NCBI GenBank assembly: GCA_002448975.1
Contig: DKBO01000226.1
Span: 1-34,059, forward strand
Direction of reading: 5' to 3'
DNA length: 34,059 nt
From: Nitrospiraceae bacterium UBA6898
GTDB taxonomy: Bacteria; Nitrospirota; Thermodesulfovibrionia; Thermodesulfovibrionales; UBA6898
The notes beneath the pieces were generated by a model. It had not been told where the DNA came from and made no database searches. It was given only the letters and a program-made list of their open reading frames with translations. A program made the position numbers and the translations under genes. Of the stretch, positions 8,281 to 16,787 are shown piece after piece (position 1 is the stretch's first letter; each line of letters starts with the position of its first letter).

Positions 8281-9944
8281 CCTTTTACGATCCTTCGTCG
8301 GGTAATGATATTCGAAAGAGCATAGACACACGCCGCGAACAACAGTGAGAAGCTGTTTACCACCCAATGGGATATCAGGGGTCCTGATGACAGATATGTA
8401 TTGGTGAAGGGGATCAGCAGGAGAAAGAGAAACGGCCACATGAACAGGAACCCATAGAGGACCCTGCCTCCGAAGATCTGAGCAGCTCCGGGGAGCAGGA
8501 AGGACAGCCCCCGCATGATGCCTCTGCGCCTTTTCTGGTATTCGTAGATGGATATGAGCCGGGTAACACGCTCCTTTACCTCCGTCTCATCGAGCTTGAC
8601 GAGGGAGCGAAAGCACCGGGAGCACATCTGCCCCCACATAACATGCTTTTCGCAGCGCGGGCAGGATATGGAGTTGCATCTTCTGCAGCGATGAGCCTTG
8701 TTCCGTGAACGAGCGCTCAGGTAGTAGAGGGCGACGATCAGCATACACGCGGCGAAGGTATTCGCCCATGCGGAAAGCACAACAAGATCAAAGGTAGAGG
8801 TTACACCACGGGTTTCCTTTGCAAGGTTCCAGAGAGCCGGGAAAGAGAGCGTTTCATCAGCAACAATTCTGTTCGGTGTCCTCGCCGCCATGGACTGGTA
8901 TCGGGATACGGCGTTTCGGTCAACCTCGACAGCTTTCCGGTAGTATTCATTCCCTTTTTCGTAGTCAAGGAGTTCGCGCGATACTGCTGAAAGATTGTAG
9001 TAAGCCGAGGCGAGCGGGCGCAAATTGACCGCGCGTTGGTAACTCTGCAGCCCCTCTTCCATATCATTCAACCCCACATAGGCATTTCCGATATTGACAT
9101 ATGCCAAGGGCCGGATATCGGGTTGCATCGTGAGAAGGCGATGATATTCGGTAAGTGCTTCATCGTACAGACCCGCGCGTTTCAGTGCAAGTGCATAGGA
9201 AAAAAGCGCAGCGGGCTCTTCCGCGCCTTTTAGGGAGGTAAGCGCGTAGGTATTGTCACGGGACTCGTTGACGGCGACCATCGCCTTCATCTCTCCTGAT
9301 GAAGCTACCTGCATGAAGCGTGAGGCCGCCCTGAAGAGGAAGGGAGAACAGAGCAGGGCGATTAGAAAAAGGTATACCACGAACCTGTCCATCCGGGACA
9401 TGTACATTCCGAGGATGACCAGAATACCTGCCAGAAACAAGAGCGGACTGATCAGGGAGAGGAGTAAGAGAGCAATGAGGGGATAGATATTCTGTTTCGA
9501 TTCGATAATCTCATGGGCGATGAGGGGGAGGTCGCTGATGCTGCGAATGGCTGCGATGATGAGCATAACGAGGATAAAAGACAGGACGAGGCTGTAAAAC
9601 ACGCCACCCGCCAGACTGAAAGACCACCAGAAGTTCCGCGCATAGGCATCAAAGCCGGCAATGATATAATCGACGCTGGCCAGGATACCGGCAGAGGAGA
9701 GCGAGAACTTCTCCTTTGCCATGCTGAAATATACAGATGGGAGGTCAGGCGAATACTTATTTGCCTTGCTGAGCAGGAACATTGCCTGAACCCTGTTGCT
9801 GCGCGCTTCCTGCATAAGGAGGGAGGAATAGACGTCGGTGTTCCGAATGCCCCGGTTGAGCTGGGACTCGAAAAAGTCCTCTGCACGGGACAGATCCGGC
9901 AACAGCATCAGGCAGAGCAGCGCAAGGACGGTTAGTCTTTTCAT
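8271..9944 (-). CDS. Membrane protein with signal peptide, TPR repeats and zinc ribbon (557 aa)
   Basis: Starts with a signal peptide (1-21, cleavage likely after SRA). Three hydrophobic segments lie between about 105 and 205. TPR-type repeats follow at about 240-350 (ALFSYALALKRAGLYDEAL; AYVNIGNAYVGLNDMEEGLQ; YYNLSAVSRELLDYEKGNEY). There is another membrane helix near 385-405, then a Cys cluster CRRCNSISCPRC ... CSRC typical of a zinc ribbon, and two more membrane helices at the end (FLLPGAAQIFGGRVLYGFLF resembles TM2-type domains). This is probably an inner-membrane scaffold. ATGA overlap with plsY upstream and a 10-base overlap with the PATAN gene downstream suggest the two unknown genes are co-translated and may act together. 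No enzyme motif is seen. Confidence 0.82.
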   Translation of the reverse strand: MKRLTVLALLCLMLLPDLSRAEDFFESQLNRGIRNTDVYSSLLMQEARSNRVQAMFLLSKANKYSPDLPSVYFSMAKEKFSLSSAGILASVDYIIAGFDAYARNFWWSFSLAGGVFYSLVLSFILVMLIIAAIRSISDLPLIAHEIIESKQNIYPLIALLLLSLISPLLFLAGILVILGMYMSRMDRFVVYLFLIALLCSPFLFRAASRFMQVASSGEMKAMVAVNESRDNTYALTSLKGAEEPAALFSYALALKRAGLYDEALTEYHRLLTMQPDIRPLAYVNIGNAYVGLNDMEEGLQSYQRAVNLRPLASAYYNLSAVSRELLDYEKGNEYYRKAVEVDRNAVSRYQSMAARTPNRIVADETLSFPALWNLAKETRGVTSTFDLVVLSAWANTFAACMLIVALYYLSARSRNKAHRCRRCNSISCPRCEKHVMWGQMCSRCFRSLVKLDETEVKERVTRLISIYEYQKRRRGIMRGLSFLLPGAAQIFGGRVLYGFLFMWPFLFLLLIPFTNTYLSSGPLISHWVVNSFSLLFAACVYALSNIITRRRIVKGWL

Positions 9945-10525
9945 GCCTTCCTGCCCACTTTTGGCTCAGTTCCCCTGATCAGACGATGGATATTATCCTT
10001 ATGACGCATTAGCACTATTATACTCATGATAAACGAAATGGGAAGCTTTTCCTTAGCGTCAAGAAGGTATATGCTCAGCGGGAGCACAGAAAAGGAGATG
10101 AGAGCACCGAGGGATGATATCCGTGTGATGAGCACGGTCAGCAACCAGATCATGATGGTGACCAGCCCTGCCAGGGGGGCATAGACGATAAGAACGCCCA
10201 GACTGGTAGCTACCCCTTTTCCCCCTTTGAAATGCAGGAATAGGGAATAGTTATGTCCGAGCACGGCAATGAGCCCGATCATGCCTTCATACCAATACCC
10301 AACCTCAAAATATTGTGCGAACAGGACAGCAGCAGAACCCTTGGCCATGTCACCGATCAGGGTGAACAGAGCAGGCAGCTTGCCGGCGCTGCGGAGCACA
10401 TTGGTGGCACCGATATTGCCGCTCCCGGTCTTCCGCAGGTCTATCCCCATGCCGCCCGCAATGATCTTGCCTGTGGGTATGGAGCCGAGCAGAAAACCGG
10501 CAAGGGCGATGAGGATGATCTTCAT
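9941..10525 (-). CDS. plsY: Glycerol-3-phosphate acyltransferase PlsY
   Basis: Inner-membrane enzyme that moves an acyl group from acyl-phosphate to glycerol-3-phosphate, the first step of phospholipid synthesis. All three family motifs are visible: GSIPTGKII, the serine/glycine motif RKTGSGNIGATNVLR, and FKGGKGVATSLGV. Five or so hydrophobic segments fit the known topology. 194 aa is normal. The start overlaps the pgsA stop by four bases (ATGA), and the stop overlaps the next start in the same way. Confidence 0.97.
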   Translation of the reverse strand: MKIILIALAGFLLGSIPTGKIIAGGMGIDLRKTGSGNIGATNVLRSAGKLPALFTLIGDMAKGSAAVLFAQYFEVGYWYEGMIGLIAVLGHNYSLFLHFKGGKGVATSLGVLIVYAPLAGLVTIMIWLLTVLITRISSLGALISFSVLPLSIYLLDAKEKLPISFIMSIIVLMRHKDNIHRLIRGTEPKVGRKA

Positions 10526-11064
10526 ATCCTCTTCCAGAAGGATACGGTATATTGGACCCCTGACACGACAGCCAGGATAAGGGCGATCCAGATAAAGACA
10601 ATGCCGATGTCGTAAAGGTCAAAGGGAAGCCTGTCAAAGGCCGTGCCCACGAGGATGAGGCAGAGGATCGAGGTGATCTGCGCGCCGGTCTTGAGTTTGC
10701 CTCCGGTTTCCGCGGGAATAACGATATCCTTTGAGAGCGCCACAACGCGCAGCGCGGTAACAAGGAATTCACGCGTGATCAGGATTATGGCGATGAGGGC
10801 CGAGAGTCTCTCCATGTCGACCAGAACGATAAGTGCTGATATTATCAGGAACTTATCTGCCAGCGGGTCCATGATGATCCCGAACTTGGTGACCTGTCCT
10901 GATCTTCTGGCAAGGTACCCGTCCAGGAAATCGGTGATCGAGGCTATGCTGAATACGAGAGCACCAATAACAGGATGATTATAGACTATCAGGACGAAGA
11001 CCGGGATAAGGACAATCCTGCTGAGGGTAAGCGCCGTCGGGAGGTTAATCCTCAAAGTATGCAT
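10522..11064 (-). CDS. pgsA: CDP-diacylglycerol-glycerol-3-phosphate 3-phosphatidyltransferase PgsA
   Basis: Makes phosphatidylglycerophosphate from CDP-diacylglycerol and glycerol-3-phosphate. The CDP-alcohol phosphotransferase motif is complete: TDFLDGYLARRSGQ...GIIMDPLADK (DGxxAR...G...DxxxD). The N-terminal LPTALTLSRIVLIPVFV is typical. 180 aa, with several membrane helices. The start lies 20 bases inside the end of kdsC, and the stop overlaps plsY. The direct link of pgsA to plsY puts two phospholipid steps in one transcript with KDO synthesis. Confidence 0.96.
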   Translation of the reverse strand: MHTLRINLPTALTLSRIVLIPVFVLIVYNHPVIGALVFSIASITDFLDGYLARRSGQVTKFGIIMDPLADKFLIISALIVLVDMERLSALIAIILITREFLVTALRVVALSKDIVIPAETGGKLKTGAQITSILCLILVGTAFDRLPFDLYDIGIVFIWIALILAVVSGVQYTVSFWKRI

Positions 11065-11623
11065 CGAACATTCCTTGCCAGAGGCCCTTTGCCTTGAGGA
11101 TGAAGTCTGTCACCTCACGGACAGCCCCCCTGCCCCCGCGGTTTCTTGTGACCATGAAGGCGAACCTCTTGGCCTCTTCCGCCGCATCAGCCACCGCAAC
11201 CGGCAGGCCTACGACCGCCATGATCGGGGCATCAATGATATCGTCGCCCATATACGCAACCTCCTCGGCCTTCAGAGAGTACTGCTCCAGGAGGTGCGTA
11301 TAGGCCACCTTCTTGTCAAGGCATTTTTGAAATACTTCCGTGATGCCGAGTTCATGGGCCCTGCGCTCCACCACCTTGGAGTGCCTGCCGGTTATGATGG
11401 CAACGCTTATGCCCGCCCTGTGCAGCATCTTTATGCCGTGGCCGTCGCGCACATGAAAGGCCTTGTATTCATTGCCATTATTGTCCAGGATGATACTGCC
11501 GTCGGTAAGAACACCGTCAACATCAAGAATGAGGAGTTTGATATTTCTTGCAATACTTTTCGCAGAGATTTTTCCCTTGTCACCGGCTCGTGCTTCCTTC
11601 TGCTTGCGTCCCCCGCCTTTCAT
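11045..11623 (-). CDS. kdsC: 3-deoxy-D-manno-octulosonate 8-phosphate phosphatase KdsC
   Basis: HAD-superfamily phosphatase that removes phosphate from KDO-8-phosphate. Motif I is LDVDGVLTDG (Asp nucleophile and acid/base Asp), motif II is IITGRHSKVV, motif III/IV is KKVAY...YMGDDIIDAPIM. The C-type family has no cap domain, consistent with the 192 aa. The first ~25 residues form a Lys/Arg/Gly-rich extension not seen in most KdsC. The ATG directly follows the kdsD stop (TGAATG), so the pair is coupled. Confidence 0.96.
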   Translation of the reverse strand: MKGGGRKQKEARAGDKGKISAKSIARNIKLLILDVDGVLTDGSIILDNNGNEYKAFHVRDGHGIKMLHRAGISVAIITGRHSKVVERRAHELGITEVFQKCLDKKVAYTHLLEQYSLKAEEVAYMGDDIIDAPIMAVVGLPVAVADAAEEAKRFAFMVTRNRGGRGAVREVTDFILKAKGLWQGMFDAYFED

Positions 11624-12589
11624 TCAGACAATGCCCTGTTTCAGAATATCATGGAGGTGGATGACCCCGACGATGGAATTCACCTCGTCAGCCACGATCA
11701 GTGAGGTTATGGAATGCTTTTCCATGATACCCAGCACTTTGGCTGCCAATTCATGTGCAGAAACCGTTTTAGGGTTTCTGGTCATCACATCATGGGCATG
11801 CATGTCAAAAAATGCCTTTCCCCACTTCCCGATTCCCCGTCGCACATCCCCGTCAGTGATGACACCAAGGATCTTTCGGTCCGTGTCGACAATGACGGTC
11901 GTACCGAGCCGTTTGGAGGAAATCTCCATGACCGCTTCGGTAAGCGAGGCCTCAGGTGAGGTGAGCGGAAGGGAATCGCCGCTGTGCATCAGATCCTTTA
12001 CCCAGACGAAGAGTTTTTTTCCGAGGCTTCCCCGCGGGTGGAAAAAGGCAAAGTCTTCTTCCCGGAAGCCCCGCTTGGTCAGGAGCGCCACGGCAACAGC
12101 ATCCCCCATCGCCAGCGTTGCGGTCGTCGACGCGGTTGGAACGATGCCGAGCGTACAAGCTTCTTCCCGGACAGAAATATCGAGATTCACGTCCGATGCC
12201 CGGGCGAGCGTTGATCCGGGATTTCCGGTCAGGGAGATCAGGGTGACATTGAACCGCTTCAGGAAGGGTATCAGCGAAATGATCTCCTCAGTCTCTCCGC
12301 TGTTCGAGATGGCAATGATCACATCATCGGCTGTTACCATGCCGAGGTCACCGTGGCTTGCCTCGGCAGGATGCATGAAGAAAGAGGGCGTACCCGTAGA
12401 GGAGAGCGTTGCCGCGATCTTTTTTCCGACAAGGCCGGACTTGCCCATCCCCGTGATGACTATCCTTCCCTTGCTGGCGGAGATGATGTCAATTGCTTTT
12501 TCGAAGCCGCTGTCAAGTTTCTGCGTGAGAGCGAGGACAGCATCAGCTTCTATCATCAGGACCTTTCTCGCGATATCGAGGATGTTCAT
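11624..12589 (-). CDS. kdsD: Arabinose-5-phosphate isomerase KdsD (KpsF/GutQ family)
   Basis: Turns ribulose-5-phosphate into arabinose-5-phosphate, the first step of KDO synthesis. An N-terminal SIS sugar-isomerase domain (about 35-170) has ITGMGKSGLVGKKIAATLSS and the conserved HPAEASHGDLGM. Two CBS domains follow (about 205-321; LGTTVIVDTDRKILGVITDGDVRRG and SLIVADEVNSIVGVIHLHDI). 321 aa is the usual size. It lies 22 bases after the secreted coiled-coil gene and abuts kdsC. Confidence 0.97.
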   Translation of the reverse strand: MNILDIARKVLMIEADAVLALTQKLDSGFEKAIDIISASKGRIVITGMGKSGLVGKKIAATLSSTGTPSFFMHPAEASHGDLGMVTADDVIIAISNSGETEEIISLIPFLKRFNVTLISLTGNPGSTLARASDVNLDISVREEACTLGIVPTASTTATLAMGDAVAVALLTKRGFREEDFAFFHPRGSLGKKLFVWVKDLMHSGDSLPLTSPEASLTEAVMEISSKRLGTTVIVDTDRKILGVITDGDVRRGIGKWGKAFFDMHAHDVMTRNPKTVSAHELAAKVLGIMEKHSITSLIVADEVNSIVGVIHLHDILKQGIV

Positions 12590-12611
12590 GATCTCTTCCC
12601 CCGAGCGCGCA

Positions 12612-13082
12612 TCAGTCGACCTGACACCTGAGCCAGCCCGGCGGCACCCCCTTTCGATGGGCCTCGTTCTCGATGTCGTTCAGTGCCCCTTCTTCAACCG
12701 TGAGCTTTCTCTTTTCCTGAGCAAGCCTGTCTCGCAGCTGCTTGCTCTTCTTGGTGCCACGGAAGTCCTTCTCCTCTTCTCGCCGGATGGCCTTTTCTGT
12801 TGTCTGCACATCATACTGCGCCTTTTCTGTCTTCTTTTTCTGTGCTGTGGTCCGTTTGCACCAGCGCTCCCGTTCCAGATTGTCCTTTGCCGCGCGCGCA
12901 TCCATTTTGCGCTCTTCCCGGGCGTCTCTTTTCTTTATTTCGACAGGACGTGAGTCCGATGGCAGCTTATATTTCTCGATATCCCGGTTGGAATAGACAG
13001 GGGGCTGTTCCTGCGCAGATCCGATTAGCGGAAGTTGTGCGGCCGCGGCAAAAAGCAAGAGTCCTGCCACTGCTCTCTTCAT
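12612..13082 (-). CDS. Secreted coiled-coil protein, unknown function (156 aa)
   Basis: Signal peptide at 1-23 (LLLFAAAAQLPLIGSAQ, Ala-rich with an AxA-like end), then an almost entirely charged helix rich in Lys, Arg, Glu and Ala (about 45-140). Two Cys remain (one mid-helix, one five residues from the C-terminus), which could pair in the periplasm. A short YSNRDIEKYKLPSD segment after the signal resembles the start of several periplasmic proteins of unknown role. The ATGA overlap with kdsA and its place between kdsA and kdsD suggest a link to envelope assembly, but no function can be given. Confidence 0.7.
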   Translation of the reverse strand: MKRAVAGLLLFAAAAQLPLIGSAQEQPPVYSNRDIEKYKLPSDSRPVEIKKRDAREERKMDARAAKDNLERERWCKRTTAQKKKTEKAQYDVQTTEKAIRREEEKDFRGTKKSKQLRDRLAQEKRKLTVEEGALNDIENEAHRKGVPPGWLRCQVD

Positions 13083-13927
13083 ATGTTCACCTCTTTCTTC
13101 ATGCCTGCCTGACCCGCAGCAAGGTCATGAATCGCCTTGACCCTTCCCAGGAATCCCCGCATCTCATCAAGCCTCATCATATTGGGGCCGTCGCACAATG
13201 CCTCTTCAGGTGCAGGATGTACCTCCAGGAAGAGACCGTCAACGCCTATCGCTGCCGCAGCTTTTGCCAAGGGCTCTGCGAATTCGCGCTGTCCCCCTGA
13301 GCTGGTTCCCTGACCGCCGGGAAGCTGCAGGCTGTGCGTCACGTCAAAGATGACAGGATATCCGAAGGACTGCATGACAGGAAATGCCCTGAAATCAACT
13401 ACCAGATTATTGTATCCGAAAGACACCCCGCGTTCCGTAATGAACACGTTCTCGTTGCCGGCAGACGTGAACTTGTCGATGATATTTCTTACATCCCAGG
13501 GGGCGAGGAACTGCCCCTTCTTGATATTCACCGGCTTGCCGGTTTTTGCTGCGGCGATTATGAGATCCGTTTGTCTGCAGAGGAATGCCGGTATCTGGAG
13601 CGCATCCAGCACGTCGGCAGCCGGTCGAATCTCCTCAACCGCATGGATGTCGGAAATGACCGGGACGTTGAGCCGGGTCCTGATATCGGCAAGCATTCTC
13701 AGCCCTTTATCGATTCCCGGGCCCCGGAATGAGGACAGTGAAGTTCTATTCGCCTTGTCAAAGGAGCTCTTGCATATATAGGTGATATCCAGATCAGCAC
13801 AGACCGCCCTGAGGACCTCGGCAGTCTCCAGGAGGATATCCTCATGCTCGATCACACAGGGCCCCGCGACGAGAAAGAGTCTCCCCGGAGCGATGGTCTG
13901 AGAACCTACGGATATGGACTGTCTCAA
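13079..13927 (-). CDS. kdsA: 3-deoxy-8-phosphooctulonate synthase KdsA
   Basis: Condenses phosphoenolpyruvate with arabinose-5-phosphate to KDO-8-phosphate. Family hallmarks: LVAGPCVIE near the N-terminus, KSSFDKANRTS (PEP/phosphate binding), KKGQFLAPWD, ITERG and the Gln/Gly loop FDVTHSLQLPGG. The N of NIKKGQF is seen; a Cys found in the metal-dependent class is at the GPCVIE position, so a metal-dependent enzyme is possible. 282 aa is normal. Overlaps pyrG by four bases and the coiled-coil gene by four bases. Confidence 0.97.
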   Translation of the reverse strand: MRQSISVGSQTIAPGRLFLVAGPCVIEHEDILLETAEVLRAVCADLDITYICKSSFDKANRTSLSSFRGPGIDKGLRMLADIRTRLNVPVISDIHAVEEIRPAADVLDALQIPAFLCRQTDLIIAAAKTGKPVNIKKGQFLAPWDVRNIIDKFTSAGNENVFITERGVSFGYNNLVVDFRAFPVMQSFGYPVIFDVTHSLQLPGGQGTSSGGQREFAEPLAKAAAAIGVDGLFLEVHPAPEEALCDGPNMMRLDEMRGFLGRVKAIHDLAAGQAGMKKEVNI

Positions 13928-15597
13928 CCCTGGTTCAGCTCCTGGGACTCGGATTTCGCATACGGGAAGAGAGAGCGTTTTTCCCTAAGCGACGCCCCGA
14001 TGAACGAGCTGAAGAGAGGATGGGGTTCTGTCGGCCGAGACTTAAACTCCGGATGGAACTGACATCCGAGGAACCAGGGATGATCCTCGATCTCAACTAT
14101 CTCGACGAGTTCACCGTCAGGACTTGCACCGCTGATTCTCATCCCCATTCGTGTGAGCACTCCCTTATAGGCGTTGTTGAATTCATAGCGGTGCCGGTGA
14201 CGCTCCGAGATCTCCTTCTGCCGGTACGCGGCAGCGGCCCGGGTATTCTGTTCGATGACGCAGGGATATGCCCCGAGCCTCATGGTCCCGCCCTTGTGGG
14301 AGGCTTCTGTCCTCTCTTCGACCTTGCCTTTTCTGTAGTCGAACCATTTTTCTATCAGATAGATGACCGGCGCCTGCGTGTTCAGATCGAACTCCGAACT
14401 ATTCGCCTTCAGGCTGCAGACGTTCCGTGCGAATTCAATGACAGCGCATTGCATGCCGAGGCAGATGCCGAAAAAGGGGATCTTTTTCTCGCGTGCATAG
14501 CGGATAGACTCGATCTTTCCTTCAATGCCGCGGTATCCGAAGCCACCGGGTACCAGGATGCCGTCGACCTCAGAAAGATACTTTTCAGGGCCATGCACTT
14601 CGACCTCTTCGGAATCGACCCACTGGAAGTTCACCCTGCTGTCATTCGCAATGCCGCCATGGGTCAGGGCCTCGGTGAGACTTTTGTAGGAATCCTTGAG
14701 TCCCACATACTTGCCGACGATCGCGATCGTGACATCGCGCTTGGGTTCCTTCAACTTCCTGACGATGTCCTTCCACGGGGCAAGCTCGATTTCTTTTCCT
14801 TTCAGATTGAGCTTGCTGACGATCAGCTGTTCTATGCCTTCGGCATTGAGCGCAAGGGGAACTTCATAGATGGTATCAACATCTATCGCATTGATGACCG
14901 CGTCTGTTTCAAGATTGCAGTGGATCGCGATCTTGCGTTTTGCCTCTGGCGGGATGAGGCGGTCCGTTCTGCAGAGGAGGATATCCGGTTGGATACCGAT
15001 CGCACGCAGTTCCTTCACGCTGTGCTGCGTAGGCTTTGTCTTGAGCTCGCCCGATGTCTTGATGTACGGGACAAGCGTCAGGTGCACATACAGGACATTT
15101 TCCTTGCCCACATCGTACCGCATCTGCCTGATCGCCTCGAGGAACGGCTGGCTCTCGATATCGCCGACCGTTCCGCCAATCTCGACGATCACCACATCGT
15201 TGCCATCGCTCACGGATTTGATCGCCTGCTTGATCTCGTCGGTGATATGGGGCACGACCTGGACCGTATCGCCCAGGTAGTCTCCCCGTCGTTCCTTGGA
15301 GATGACGTTGTAATATATCTTACCTGTGGTGAAGTTGTTTTTTTGCGAAGTCCTGATATGGGTGAACCGCTCATAATGGCCGAGGTCAAGGTCGGCCTCG
15401 GCTCCGTCATCAGACACAAAGACCTCTCCATGCTGGAACGGGCTCAATGTGCCCGGATCTACATTGATATAGGGATCAAGCTTCTGGATCGTTACCTTGA
15501 GGCCCCCTGCCTCGAGAAGCGCCCCTATCGATGCTGCTGCAATTCCTTTGCCGAGTGATGATAAGACCCCGCCGGTTATGAAGATGAATTTAGGCAT
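13924..15597 (-). CDS. pyrG: CTP synthase PyrG
   Basis: Makes CTP from UTP, ATP and glutamine. The amidoligase domain begins FIFITGGVLSSLGKGIAAAS (P-loop) and has LDPYINVDPGTLSPFQHGEV. The class I glutamine amidotransferase domain has the catalytic Cys in FFGICLGMQC and the His/Glu pair in CQFHPEFKSRP. 557 aa, full length. CTP is the cosubstrate of KdsB (CMP-KDO) and of CDP-diacylglycerol synthesis, which fits the gene lying between kdsB and kdsA. The start overlaps the end of kdsB by 22 bases. Confidence 0.98.
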   Translation of the reverse strand: MPKFIFITGGVLSSLGKGIAAASIGALLEAGGLKVTIQKLDPYINVDPGTLSPFQHGEVFVSDDGAEADLDLGHYERFTHIRTSQKNNFTTGKIYYNVISKERRGDYLGDTVQVVPHITDEIKQAIKSVSDGNDVVIVEIGGTVGDIESQPFLEAIRQMRYDVGKENVLYVHLTLVPYIKTSGELKTKPTQHSVKELRAIGIQPDILLCRTDRLIPPEAKRKIAIHCNLETDAVINAIDVDTIYEVPLALNAEGIEQLIVSKLNLKGKEIELAPWKDIVRKLKEPKRDVTIAIVGKYVGLKDSYKSLTEALTHGGIANDSRVNFQWVDSEEVEVHGPEKYLSEVDGILVPGGFGYRGIEGKIESIRYAREKKIPFFGICLGMQCAVIEFARNVCSLKANSSEFDLNTQAPVIYLIEKWFDYRKGKVEERTEASHKGGTMRLGAYPCVIEQNTRAAAAYRQKEISERHRHRYEFNNAYKGVLTRMGMRISGASPDGELVEIVEIEDHPWFLGCQFHPEFKSRPTEPHPLFSSFIGASLREKRSLFPYAKSESQELNQG

Positions 15598-16379
15598 CGT
15601 TCCACCCTTTCTAAGTCCGCTGGTGTGTCCACACCGATGGTTTCACCTGATGTTTCCCTTACCTTTATACGAAACCCGTTTTCCAGTGCCCTGAGCTGTT
15701 CCAGTTTTTCTATTGACTCAAGCCGAGATGGCGGCAGGGATGAGATCCTGAGCAGGACATCCCGCCGGTAGCTGTAAATACCGACATGCTTAAAACATGC
15801 ACAGGTCATGCCTGCCGAATTATGGCCGGAAGACCCCGTATGTGTAACTATCACTTGCAACTCGTTACCGGTTACAGACGCTTTCCATTCGTCCCGGCGA
15901 TAGGGGATCGGTGCACGAGAGAAATACCATGCGAACCCCTCCGGGCCAAAAACAACTTTTACGACATTGGGATCGAAGATTTCTCTGTTGTCGCGAATCG
16001 GTGTTGCCAGTGTGCCGAGAGATGCCCTACTGTCATCAAGCACCTCAATGACGTCATCGATCATCTCAGGCCTGATAAGGGGTTCATCCCCCTGGACATT
16101 GACCATTATATCACAATTCATTGCTGAGGCAACCTCTGCAATCCTGTCTGTGCCGGACTGGTGATCAGGAGAGGTCATGACGGCTTTTCCACCAAAGGAG
16201 AGGACCTTATCGAAGATCGTTTCGCTGTCCGTTGCAACGATCACGTCGGCTGCACGCCGCGCATTGAGAGAGTTCTGATACACGTGCTGGATGATGGGCA
16301 TACCCCTGAGAAGTGCAAGAGGCTTTCCCGGAAAACGGGTCGAGGCATAGCGGGCAGGTATAACAACGATGGCAGACAT
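15576..16379 (-). CDS. kdsB: CMP-KDO synthetase KdsB
   Basis: Activates KDO as CMP-KDO for lipid A glycosylation. Motifs: VVIPARYASTRFPGKPL (nucleotide-binding start), VATDS, MTSPDHQSGTDRIAE, VNVQGDEPLI and GIYSYRRDVL. I chose the ATG at 16379 (267 aa) rather than 16397: MSAIVVIPARYAS is the normal beginning, and a TATAAT at 16396-16401 would put the transcript start downstream of the first ATG. No Shine-Dalgarno precedes either ATG. It is the first gene of the long string that continues to selB. Confidence 0.96.
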   Translation of the reverse strand: MSAIVVIPARYASTRFPGKPLALLRGMPIIQHVYQNSLNARRAADVIVATDSETIFDKVLSFGGKAVMTSPDHQSGTDRIAEVASAMNCDIMVNVQGDEPLIRPEMIDDVIEVLDDSRASLGTLATPIRDNREIFDPNVVKVVFGPEGFAWYFSRAPIPYRRDEWKASVTGNELQVIVTHTGSSGHNSAGMTCACFKHVGIYSYRRDVLLRISSLPPSRLESIEKLEQLRALENGFRIKVRETSGETIGVDTPADLERVERCLNSSS

Positions 16380-16395
16380 AAATATCTTGGCACTC

Positions 16396-16401
16396 ATTAT
16401 A
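16396..16401 (-). promoter_or_regulatory. TATAAT -10 element ahead of kdsB
   Basis: Perfect -10 hexamer on the minus strand; no good -35 at the right distance. It predicts a start near 16389 and a leader of about ten bases before the kdsB ATG at 16379. It may drive the whole kdsB-to-selB string. Confidence 0.4.
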
Positions 16402-16518
16402 TACTAATTCACGGAATTGCGGACAGAGGAATCGGCATTCTGCCAAAAAAATGTGTCGGGACGCAGAGACCTGCCGGACAGAAGAAGATACTTCATCAAG
16501 CGGTTCCGGAACAATTTC

Positions 16519-16556
16519 TTGTTCTGGAGCATAATAAATGCTAAAATTATTATGCT
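16519..16556 (+). promoter_or_regulatory. vapBC promoter with overlapping inverted-repeat operator
   Basis: -35 TTGTTC (16519-16524), 17-base spacer, -10 TAAAAT (16542-16547). A perfect 10-bp inverted repeat AGCATAATAA / TTATTATGCT (16528-16537 and 16547-16556, 9-base spacer) lies across the promoter; ATGCTAA also occurs as a direct repeat (16538-16544 and 16552-16558). This is what autorepression by a VapBC complex would need. Confidence 0.65.
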
Positions 16557-16577
16557 AATTTTTTATGGAGGTTTATT

Positions 16578-16787
16578 ATGACAAGAACTACCATAACCCT
16601 GCCTGGCGATCTGGTCAACGAACTGATGGCCGAGGTAGGTGCCAAGAGCAAGACAGAGGCGATCATAACCGCCATTCGGGATGAGATACGGGCGCGGAAG
16701 AGGGAAAAGATAAAGGCAATGGCAGGGAAGATGGAATTCACGGCGCCTGCGAACGAACTGCGACACAGGGACAGGCGTCTTGGATAA
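16578..16787 (+). CDS. VapB-type antitoxin, ribbon-helix-helix
   Basis: 69 aa. Residues 1-45 fit a ribbon-helix-helix fold: strand TRTTITLPGDL, helix VNELMAEVGA, then KSKTEAIITAIRDEIRARKRE. The basic/Pro-rich C-terminus would wrap the toxin. It would bind the palindrome upstream and neutralise the PIN toxin encoded next. Ribosome binding site TGGAGG is seven bases before the ATG. The stop overlaps the toxin start by eight bases, the usual coupled arrangement. Confidence 0.88.
   Translation: MTRTTITLPGDLVNELMAEVGAKSKTEAIITAIRDEIRARKREKIKAMAGKMEFTAPANELRHRDRRLG

Noticed and set aside
11463..12953. 496-codon plus-strand frame opposite kdsC, kdsD and the coiled-coil gene
   Set aside because: It is antisense to well-identified genes and its translation is Ser/Arg/Ile-rich without any domain; a compositional shadow.
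14020..15558. 512-codon plus-strand frame opposite pyrG
   Set aside because: Antisense to CTP synthase; Asp/Leu/Arg-rich shadow with no family.
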